Assembly (NCBI RefSeq): GCF_036711975.1
Contig: NC_091972.1
Span: 501,001-565,000 of the forward strand
Direction: 5' to 3'
DNA: 64,000 bases
Source: Onthophagus taurus
Lineage: Eukaryota > Arthropoda > Insecta > Coleoptera > Scarabaeidae
Shown here: positions 9,887 through 21,800 of the stretch, piece by piece
How the letters are laid out: the number at the start of each line of letters is the position of its first letter
Position numbering within the stretch: position 1 is the first letter of the stretch
Program-made: the position numbers and the translations under genes
Notes under the pieces: generated by a model
Seen by the model: the letters and a program-made list of their open reading frames with translations, nothing else
Databases searched by the model: none
Told to the model about the DNA's origin: nothing

Positions 9887-12800
9887 TTATATGGACACAT
9901 CTCCGTATTGTAGCGACCATTTTTCGTACCCGACCAAACTTTGAGGGGAAACGCTACGACGTATCCTTTTTAATGAATCCAAAAAATCGTTTAATGTTAT
10001 ACCACGAACAGCTCCTGGATCCATATGTTTTACTTGTTCGGGTTGAAGCTCTATAATAAAAAAATAAGCCCCATAAATTCAAATCTAAACGAACTATTTA
10101 TAGATTTATACAAAATGGGCCATAAAGAATGAAAATGTGATGAGGGACACAAAAATGATTAGGAAATCTAGTCATATCACTACTCCAACTAGGGATGCAA
10201 CATCGCTCATAAAAACATCGAATTTTTATTATAAGAATTATCATAATAATCAATAATATTTGAACCGCGTTCTGCATCACTTGACTAATTGATGACGATT
10301 TGTGTAAAAATTTTTGAAAAAAATAATCTAGAGTTTGATTTTGTACTTTTAAACTGGTTTTTATTTAATATAGAATCTAAGTCTAACCAGTTTCGGCCCT
10401 TGACCATCTTCAGAGACTCTGCAAATAGATTAACATCTCTCATCTTATCCATTTTACAAACAAGTTTCTTAATATTTCTTGTTGTTTTGTTAAAAAAGAT
10501 CACATATCAATGTCGAAATCAGATTATTAGTTACTAATTTACAAAATTAAAGTTTAAAAAGTTGTAAAACGAAACTAAGGACGAAGTGTTACAAGTTTAC
10601 AGATTAAAATTTAAGGACGCTCTTTTTTAACGAAAGAAAAATTCAAGAATCATCATGTGGTTTAAAAATCGACGAGTTTTTTTAATCATTGTGAAATGAC
10701 TCAAAAAAACACGTTAAAAATGTAAAGAAAGTGCGGAAAAGTGACTAACACTAGACTAACTTCAGTTATAAAACTTCTATTACATGATAATTAACTTCAG
10801 CTTTAAAATGTCAACCTCACTTTTGACATGTTTGTAATGTTCACTAAAAATCCTTTAAAATGAGTGCAAACACGACATACTTATCTTCAATATTAATGAA
10901 GTTATGGTCAACTTCCGGTTAAGAATGTCAATTTTGACATATTTGTAATCGTCGTGAAAAAATCTTTAAAATGAATCCAAACATGTTATATTTAATTCCA
11001 ATATTAATCGAGATATAAGCAACTTCCGCTTGGAAATGTCAATGTCAGTTTGACATATTCATAATTTTTATAAAATGTCTTAATATTTGTCACAAAAACA
11101 AAAGTATAATAAAAAAAAATAAAAAATTAAGGTTGGTATTAATATTTAAAAATTAAATTGCTATCTTCATTATTAGCAATAATGAAGGATTTTTTATAAA
11201 GTTGACAAATATGTAATCTTCATTAAAAATCCTCTAAAATGAGTTCAAAAACGACATATTTATCTTCAATATTAATAAAGTTATGATCAACTTCCGGTTA
11301 AGAATGTCAACGTTAATTTTGACATATTTGTAATCGTCGTGAAAAATCCTTTAAAATGAGTCCATAATACGTTTAATTCCAATATTACTCGAGATATAAG
11401 CAATTTCCGGTTTGAAATGTCAATGTCATTTTGGCATATTCTTAATATATTCAAAAACACGTTAAAAATAAAAGGAATGTGCGGAAAAGTGACTAACACT
11501 AGATTAACTTCAGTTATAAAACTTCTATTATATGATAACTAACTTCAGGTTTAAAATGTCAACCTCAATTTTGACATATTTGTAATCTTCATTAAAAATC
11601 CTTTAAAATGAGTTCAAACACGACTTATTTATCTTCAATATTAATAAAGTTATGGTCAACTTCCGGTTAAGAATGTCAACGTCAATTTTGACATATTTGT
11701 ATTCGTCGTGAAAAATCATTTAAAATGAGTCCAAACATGATACGTTTAATTATTATAAAATGTCTTAATATTTGGCACAAAAACAAAAATATAACAAAAA
11801 AAATCAAAAATTAAGGTTGGTATTAATATTTCAAAATTAAATTGCTATCTTCATTGTTGCTAACTTCGGGTTTAATGATTTTTATTCTAACTTTTTTATT
11901 TTTTGAGATAATTGCGTCATCTTTGGACTCATTTTAAAGGTTTATTAATGAAGATAACAAATATGTCAAAATTGACGTATCAAACCGGAAGTGATTACAT
12001 TTCCATTAATATTAAAGTTAAATATGTCGAGTTTGGACTCATTTTAAAGGATTTTTTATGAAGTTGACAATTATGTCAAAATTAAAAGTTGAAAGTTCGA
12101 ATTTTTTGGTTTTTTGAGATAAATGTGGCAAGTTTGTACTCACTTTAAAGGTAATAATAAAATTAAAGTTAACATTGACAACTGAAAGTTTTTTTTACGA
12201 CTAAACCCGAATGTTTCTAGTTTTAGTTCAATAAAAATATACAACATAGTAATATCTTATGCTAACTAGCGCTACCTACCACTGCCACTAGAACCACTAA
12301 CATTAGGCAGTAAACTAGAAACATTCGGATTTAGTTCCACGTCTCTCAAGACGGTTAAACCCGAATGATTCTAGTTCTAGATCTTGTGTTAGTTCTAGTG
12401 ATAGTGCTAGTGTAAAACTAGAACTAGAAATATTCGGTCTAGTGTTAGTTCTAGTTTTAGTGCAATAAAAATGTGCATCAGTGATATCTTATGCTAATTA
12501 GCGCTACCTTCCGCTGTCGTTTGTAAAATGGATAAGATGAGAGATGTTAATCTATTTGTGGAGTTTCTGAAGATGGCTAAGGGCCGAAACTTGTTAGACT
12601 TAAATTCTATATAAAATAAAAGACAAACTTTCAATTTTATACTAACATCTAGAAAACGACACTGACTCGAAATTGTAGGTTCATCTATTTTTTCTATTGT
12701 AGAATTTCTTGATGCAAATCGGACTTGAAATCGTATAGCGTAATTCTGCGTATGGTGGGAATAAGCACATAAGTCAAAATATCGCATTTTGGTATTAAGT

Positions 12801-15800
12801 CAAATTCAGCCTTTGTAACCGAAAATGCACCACTGTATAAAATCATATAAGTCAATAACGAAGCGTAGAGGGGTTAAATATGAATGTGAATATACACATT
12901 AGTTGAAGTGCGACAATATGCGGTGGGTATAATAACATAAGTCAGACTTATGTGGTTTTACACTCCGTATTTACAGGGAAAAGTAACATAAGTCAGACTT
13001 GAGTGACTATGCGCTAAACCTTTGTAGCGAATAACAACGCAGGACTTGATATACTTGAAGTTGATTAATACAAAAATGCGATATTTTGAGATATTTTTAG
13101 GAATTAAAAAAAAGTTTCATTGAAGTATATAATAGTTATTTATGGTTAAACGCCACATTCAAGCAAAGTAATTAATTAAATCGTACTTTTATTTACCTAG
13201 TTTGTAATCACATACTCCACGACTATTATTACTACTATTTATTACTATTATTGTTTATTACCACTATTTATTTCTCGCTGTCAAACATTTGCAAAAGAAT
13301 AAGATTTATAAAAACTTTAAAAACCAAATTTTCTACATTAATTTGATGTATTTTGAATTCTAACACTCAAAGAAACGAACTGTCAATCACTGAATAGAAA
13401 CACTTCACGACATCAAACGAAAGAACTATGTTGCCTTTACCACGATGCAGACGAAAATGCCGAGTTAAAATTTCTGAAGAAAAAAGACTTGTTCTTTTTA
13501 AGGAATACTGGAAATTAAATTCCTACGATAAAAGAGCGGCATACATCGGATCATTGGTAGATATTGTTGATAAAGCCGTCAATAGACCTCGAACAGAAGA
13601 CCCTAATCGTCAAAAATATAAATTAAAAACCAACAAATATTTCTTAGACATAGATGGTACACGAATACAAACATGCAAAGTTTGTTTTCTTAATACGTTT
13701 GGCGAAACAGACAATTTTGTTAATTTAGTTTGTCGTAAGAAAAGTTGTTCAGTATGTGGATTTATTGATAATGATGGGAGGGGACGTAAATCTCCTCCAT
13801 CCAAATTTTCCAAACAAACAATGGATAATGTTCGTACACATTTATTGTCATTTCCCACCCATGAAAGCCATTATACGAGACGACAAAATGACAAAAAATA
13901 TTTACCATCCCACTTCACAATAAAAATTATGTACGACCTTTACCGAGAAAAATATCCACATGATGTGTCACATCGCTATTACAGTGAAACATTTCACGCT
14001 TTGAAATTAGCCATTAAACCAAGAAAATTAGATACCTGTGATGAATGTGATAAATTTAAGCTCAAATTGGATCTTGCTACAAATTTTAATGATGACGCAA
14101 AGCGTAAACTTATTATTGAACGAGAGTACCATTTATTCGTTGCAGATGAAACATACAAACAAAAAGCAAGAGATAAACAACTAGCAAATGAAAATCTAAG
14201 TATCCGATGTTTGACGATTGATTTACAACAATGCCTGCCTACACCATTCTTATAGAATGCCATCGCGTTTTACAAACGCCAGCTTTGGACGTACAATTTG
14301 ACAATTCACGATAATGAAAGTAATCAAGCATTGTGCTACATGTGGCATGAGGCTACTGCGGCTCGTGGAGCCAATGAAATCGCTTCATGTATTTTTAAAC
14401 ATCTTCAAAATCTACCTGCTGGTATTAAAAAAGTTATACTATATTCGGACATGTGCGGAGGACAGAACAAAAACGCCTACGTAGCGGCAATGTTAACCTT
14501 AGTTTTGCAAAAGTGTCCACACATTTCTACAATAAAACATAAATTCATGTTGCCCGGGCACTCTCATATGGAAGTGGATGGCGATCATGCTGTGATTGAG
14601 AGGAAAAAAAAAAGTAGTACATTGATAAGCCACCCCCATGATTAGTATCAGCTGGTCCGATCGTGCGGTCCTAGATTTTCCGTTATTGAGATGACGCAGG
14701 AGGACTTTTTAGAATTCTCACATATATTGAAAGGTCCCCTAGTTAAAAGAAAAAAAGATGTTGCACAAAACAATTTTAAATAGCAACCGGTACGCTGTTT
14801 AAAGTACAGCAAACAGTTTGGTATCATCCAATTCAAAACCAGGTTAGACGATTATGAACCATACCAAGAGGTGTCCTTCTTGCGGCAGAAAATATCCGCA
14901 AAATGGCTAGATGATGGCGGCAACGTCCTACAAATTAGAAACACCTTATTGCCGATATCCAAAGAAAAGAAGGGGGATCTGTTGTCCCTACTACAGTTTA
15001 TTCCCCCTGTATTTCATAATTTTTACAGAGGCTTGCCTTCATCTGGCTCAACTGTGTCGACAGATCCTGATTTAGGTGAGATTGATTCAAATTGTGAAGT
15101 GACTGATTTTGACTTATGTACTTATTCCCACCATACGCAGAATTGGCGCTTAGCTTTATCCTTTAAAACAAATAGTAATTTATTTCTCTCGGTATTCTGT
15201 ATTTTTTCTAAGATGTTACACCTTTACTGTCCTTAATGTCTGGTAACAGCATGAAAATCTCTAAAAACGATAAAATGTCGCTTAGTCAAGTGATGTATAA
15301 CGCGGTCCATTTATTATAATATGATAAAATACATAGATAATGTTATTTAAATTTATTTTTAAGTATAGAATTCAAAAACCTTAACTTTGACAACCTGGCG
15401 CCTAATAAGCGATTCCTTTCCTGATTAATTGTTGCGCCAACTTCTGTGAATAATCGTTCGTTAGACACTGGAGTTGCTCTTTATTTCATTGCTCTTTTAT
15501 ACAAATATGGAAATAATGGTCGATTATTTTATCAAACATCGAAGATAAAATATCGTTCATAATGAACGATGTATCGATGTTTTATGGACTTCAACATCGC
15601 TATTAAAACATCGATGTTTTCGAAAAATCGATGTATCGTTTGCATCCCTAACTCCAACACCAAAATAATTTCGATCAAACAAAAAAAAATGAGGTAATTG
15701 TTTATTAGAAGAGGAATTGGAATTAAAAAGAGGATTAAAATTGACACAAAAACAATTTTAAAAAATAATATACCTCTTATTGGTCCAAGTGCAGCATCTT

Positions 15801-18800
15801 TAGCAAGAGCAGTAAGATCACTTCCCGAATAACCTTCAGTAAGCGTCGCAAGCCTTTTCAGTTCATTAGAACTAAAAGAACATCCCTGTTTGGCAAGTAA
15901 TTTTTTTAAAAGTTGAATTCTCGTGTCCAAATCGGGTAACATAACATAAACCCTCTTTGGAAATCTTCTCAAAGCAGCTTCATCTAATTCTTGAGGTCGA
16001 TTTGTAGCTGCCATGACGATAACTTTCTCATTTTCCGGATTACTTGGTAACCCATCAAATTCAACCAAAAACTCCGTTTTTAATCGTCGACTTGCTTCGT
16101 GTTCGTTTGTGGACCGTTCGGAAAGTAACGAATCCACTTCGTCGATGAAAATTATCGATGGTTGGAGTTCCCTGGCGATGACGAAAAGCGCCCTAACTAA
16201 TTTTTCGCCTTCGCCGAGGTATTTTGATGTTAAACTCGCAGCGCTTATCGAAAAGAATGTCGCTTGACATTCAGTCGCTACGGCGCGAGCTAATAATGTT
16301 TTTCCGTTTCCGGGTGGTCCGAAAAGTAATAAACCTCGCGCGGGCGATCGAAGACCCGTAAATAATTCAGGACGTAACGATGGCAAAATAACCATTTCTT
16401 GTAAAGCTTGTTTTGCTGTATCTTGACCGACAATATCATCCCATTGAATTGCTTGACCACCTTCTACAATCTCGTCTAAGATACATTGTGCTAATTTTGC
16501 GTCAACACCTCTTAAATTAACTGGGGATTTACGAGCTCCCGTTGTTTTAGCACCTAATTAAAAACAAAAAAAAATTAAGGATGTTTTTAAAACATTTTTT
16601 GTAATTCAGCACTCTAACGGGTGCTGTAATGAAAGTCCTTACAGCATCCGATGCTGTAATGAGATTTTAGTAACATTTTATGGAACCAGTTCAAGTTGGT
16701 GACATTGTCATTAATTTTTCTAGTTGTCAATGTGACAATTTTTGTCTATGGATGTTTAAACACGTTCTTAGCATCGAATACAAGGTCCACAATGATGAGG
16801 ACATTGAACTCTGAGCAATTTCTCTTATTTTGGGGAGGTGTACATGAAACATTTTTGTCAGGTGAATATATTTTGTGTTTTGACAGTTTCTAATTGTCAA
16901 TTCAAATTTCTATTTTCAAGTGTTACCAACTGCTACATACCTATTTCCCTATATTGTCAAAATTTATTTTATTTTTGAAAAAAAAAAAGGATAAAAACGC
17001 GAATTAGAAAAAATAGCATAAAAAACACGTTTCATAAGACTTAAAGCACTCATTCATTAAAAAACTCGTGGCTTCGCCACTCGTTTTTCAACTTACTTCG
17101 TGCATTTCAAGCGTGTCTTACGAAACTAGTTTTTTAATATACTATTATGTGTTATTACCTGATGTTATGGCTTTTCTTGCAGGTGAATTACTACCGCCTG
17201 GCATTGAAAGTTGTTTTTTAATAGCTGGTGGTGTTGAAGAAAGTTTATTAAAAGGACGAACGGGTTGGACTGGGGTTGTACGCGAACCCATTGATCTTGG
17301 CAATGTTTGGCTTTTCGATAACGTTGAATTTACTGGACGTTTTGCGGCTACAGTTAATTTTTTTCCAGATGCTACAAAAATACAATTATTTTAGCTTAAA
17401 TTTGAAGCAAAAATTTGCAAAAAAAAAGTTCATGCAGTGCAACAAATAAATACGAAAAGTGAAAGCGCAAATTTAACTAAAAGAATAGAAGAACATGAAA
17501 ATTTTATTATACCTGTCGTTGGATATTGAGGATTTTTGAGGGTAGGAATAAAACTATTGCAACTAACGTATTTGGGTGGCTCGGGTTTGGGTTCCGTGTG
17601 CACAGCCAGAGTTTCCACAGCCTTTATATTCTCTACAAAAAAATAGAATTTGAAACAATAAAAACAAAGGGGGGAAACAATACATATTTTAATAATAGAA
17701 ATTTTAACAAATAAGAAATAATGGTGGTGCAGAAACAACTTACACAATAAAAACATGTTTATTTTCTACAAGGTTCGCCATATGAAATGCGTAGATTTGA
17801 AATTAGCATCAAGTTGAGTAAATATTTTGTTTGAATTCACATGTAAGGTCTAAAAAGGACTTTTTCTGAATTAAATTTCTTAATAAAAATTTTAATTAAG
17901 AAATGTTATATCCTTTTCAAATAGGATGGATAGTGTTGTAAATTCCAGTACAAGGTGACATAAACGTATTTATTGAAATATAGCTCATTTGCACTTGTTT
18001 AAGCCAAATATGCCTTACTTATACAAAGTTTAATAGTTTAGCAATTCTTTCAATTTTTTGATGTTTATACATTTTTACTTTATACTCCTACAAATATTGG
18101 AATTTAGAGTTTAATCATAGTTTCTTTGGCAACATCTATGGATAGGCTACACTCTAATACACATTTAGAAAAGACGTTTCGTGACTTAAGTTAATTTTTA
18201 AACAAACAAATTTTTTGAGCGTCTATTTCAAAATTTCAATAATACATTTGGCGTACAAATTATGTTAAACATTTCTCTGTTTTATAACCTTTCAAATGAG
18301 GTATTAACCAAGGCTAAATGTCTTTACAATTAGCTAATAATAAGGTAAGAATAGGCATGTGCATAATATTGACAACTTTCCCAAAGTTAAAAAAGTTCAA
18401 AATTGATTACGCCTAGTATTTATTTTAACTTATAGGAATTAAAAAACGTTAATTCATGAACACAATAAATGAAATTCAATTCGTTAATAATTATAAACCA
18501 TCAATTATATAAATGTTTTACATTTAGCCAGTGGTAGCAACACATTTCGTCTTTTATTAGTACTTTTTTTTGTTTGAATTTAATTTTTGCGTAAAATGTC
18601 ATCGTTTACAAGTGTTGAATATGCTGCAATATTATACATTTATGGTTTCCGTGATGGAAACGCGGTAGCAGCTCGTCGAAAGACTGGTAATTTAAAAAAT
18701 ATGGTCAACTCTTCGACAAATGGGCAACCATCCATACCACTATACTCCTGTCCAAGCACTTGAAGAAGGCAATCTATAATGAAGGATTCAATTTTGTAGT

Positions 18801-21800
18801 TTCCTTTTAAATGCTGAAATTGAAGATGGATATTTCTTGAAAAGAATTTTGTGGACAGATAAATACACGTTTAATAGAAAAAGTATAACAAATCTTCATA
18901 ATTTACATTATTGTACTGACGAAAATTCGCATCTAACGAGGGAAATAAACAATCAAAGAAAATTTTGAGGTGGTCCTTATTTTTTATCGAATCGTTTAAC
19001 TAACACACCATAAAATGAATTTTTACAACAATTTAATAGACCTGCTTAAGAAAAACCATGTATAGTAGACGCCAAGAGAGCTGGCAGTAAATCATCATTT
19101 TCCGCTCTTACAAATGCCATACGTAATAAATTAAAATTCACAAACCGCTAGAGAGTAATGTGTGTTGGAAAGAGATAGCATTAGTTTAATATGTCTGCTG
19201 TATAATTCAAATGGCCACGTCGAAAAAGTACGTCTGTTCTTCTAAGGGATGTCACTCTATAATTATAACCTCAAATCGAAACGTCTTGTGAGCGTTGTCA
19301 TGAATCTGTTAGTGTTTTCACAAGCCGAAAATGTTTTCTTTGAAAGGAAAATGATTAAATAATATCTTTGACAATGTTTAACATATAACCTCCATTACTA
19401 ACATAACCTACATTTAAATGTATGTGGTGAAATAATCTAAGTCGTACGTCCATATCTTGATACATACCATTTTTAAGCGATCTGTCACCGCCAGCTCTCG
19501 TGGTTTCTACTATATCGTTAGAAATATGCTTATATAGCTTATTCGTACAGGCTCCAGTACCACCAAGGATATATGGATTACCCAAAATCCATAAACCAGA
19601 CGTCCTACTACGCCCTACTATCAGTGCCATAAATTCTCCCACCTATCAGCTAGCAAAACAACTTTCCAAGATTCTGTCTAATTTTACAGGTAAAACAGAG
19701 TCAGATGTCAGAGATTCCACACATTTTGTAGAATCAATTAGGAGTATGAAGTTAGACTCTCAGGATATGCTGGTAAGCTGGAGTACTGCCTATCGTCGAC
19801 ATATTTCAGCTGGAAGGGGGAATTCACGAGCAACGCGAAGGGGCAGCCATGGGATCACCTCTGTCTCCTGTGATAGCCAATGTTTACATGGAGATGTTTG
19901 AAGAGGAAGCGTTAAAGAAGAGTCCTTGGAAACCGAAGCTATGGCTCCGTTACGTCGATGACACTTTCGTGATCTGGCAACATGGAAAAGAGCAACTCCA
20001 GGAATATCTAGACTACCTCAATTCACAGCACCCCATGATTAAATTTACCATGGAAACAGAAACTGCAAAACAGTTGCCATTCCTCGATGTGTTAGTCACT
20101 AGGAAGACATATGGGGGCATGGAACTGGGAGTATATCGAAAGAAGACGCATACGAATAGGTAGCTGCAGGCTTCATCCCACCACCACCCACAACAGAAGA
20201 AGTCCGTAATTAAAGCCTTATTCCAGCGAGCAGAGAAGATATGCGATAAAGAGAACCTAAGAAAAGAAGAAAAATTCCTAGAAGATGTGCTGCAAAAGAA
20301 CGGATACGATGAGAGATATCCGAGCCACCAAACCACGCAAACAGAAGGATGACTCGGTAAGTACGGCATCAGCCGGTTTTATGTGCCTTCCTTATGTTTC
20401 AGGTGTGATGGAGCGAATTGCGAAGCGTCTGAAGAATGATATCGTGGTACGATACGGTACGGTCAGCAAAATACAAAACGCTCTTCCGACAGCCAAAGAC
20501 AAACTAACCCCATTAAAGGGATAATATTACGTTGAAAATATTACGTTGGACAAACTGGACGTAACTCGAGTGCCGCATCAAGAAACACGAGAGGGACGTT
20601 CGACTAAGGAAGATCCAACAATCTGCAATCGCAAAGCATTACCACAAAGGAGGACACATCATAGAGTTCGACAAAACCAAAGTGCTAGCAAGAAACTGAC
20701 ATTACTTCCAAAGATTGACGAGAGATGCGATAGAGATTCATCGACATGGGAATAACATGAATAGAGAAGATGGTTGGAAAGTCAGCACATGGAAGATGCT
20801 AGTGAACTCAACAAACCTTCTCCACCCGGAATTGATAAAAATAACTTAGTTGGCAATTAGACTCTAATTAGTTATTAATTACCTAATGTATTTATTGTCA
20901 AATTTTAACCGAATTCGTCACTTCGAACTTGTTTCTGAAGAAGGTTGCAACATGGCATCCAAAACGTCAAACATTTTTTCAAAAAACGCACGGCTTAACC
21001 CGAAAGTTTCTAGGTCTAGTTTTAGTTTAATTAACACCGGCCGTAAAATCCTTCGTACTTAGATGTAATATGGTTTTCTAGCATGATGAGTGCCCTGCAC
21101 ACCATTCCAAAAATGTTCGAAATTCAATAATGAAACGTTTCTTAATCATTGGATTTGAAGTGGAGGAGCAATTTCATGGCCTGCAACGAGTCCTGATTTG
21201 ACGCCCATTGATTTTTATGTGTGGGGCCACATGAAAGGAAGAGTGTATGCAACACAAGTCAACTCTAAAGATGAATTAATAGAAAAAATCCAAAACGAGC
21301 ATGTTTTAAACACGTTAATTACAAGTAAGATAACAGGAAAAGAGCTTGTACAGGTTTTGAAGTGGACTTGTAGTTATGAATTCTTTTTAGACAGAATTAG
21401 ACAATGCGTTACTTAACTTTGGTTACTTGTTTTTGTTGATGTTAATGTGATACATAAAATTGCTTAATTTTTATGGTTTTTTCAATGAAGGTTATATATT
21501 ATTAACCTTTTGGCTAACTTTTTAGCTATACAAATTGTATACTCCAATTGTTATCCTATAAATTATTTGTTTAGTCAATGATTGATAGCTATTAATGAAT
21601 TGAATGTCAACTTCAGGATTTATTGTAATCAGGAATTAACGTTTTTAGTTTCTATTTACTAAAATAAATAGTAGGTGTAATAGATTTTGAATTTTTTTAA
21701 CTTTGAGTTAGTTGTCAAAATTATACATTCGCTTATCTTATTATTAGCTAATTGGAAAGACATTCACCCTGCTTAATATCTCATTTGAAAGGCTTCAAAA

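Larger units (their letters stand above)
10263..15313. mobile_element. Element with CCGCGTT-type inverted ends, nested in hAT
   Basis: ACCGCGTTCTGCATCACTTG at about 10263 is mirrored by CAAGTGATGTATAACGCGGT ending near 15313, followed in both by AGTTAG/CTAACT-like sequence. The same end occurs once more at 47206, where it begins a related tandem-repeat element. It has no gene of its own that I recognise. Confidence 0.55.
10190..15650 (-). mobile_element. hAT transposon in the last spastin intron
   Basis: Ends TAGGGATGCAA at 10190 and TTGCATCCCTA at 15650 are inverted. Both are flanked by the 8-bp direct repeat ACTCCAAC (10182-10189 and 15651-15658), the hAT hallmark. Remains of the transposase C-terminus are at about 15370-15475. 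Most of the 5.46 kb is later insertions; without it the intron would be about 254 bp. Confidence 0.88.

Noticed and set aside
15532..15773. C-terminal extension of the AAA reading frame with hydrophobic residues
   Set aside because: It runs past a good splice donor at 15773 into intron and transposon sequence; the true C-terminus is in the exon at 9887-10050.
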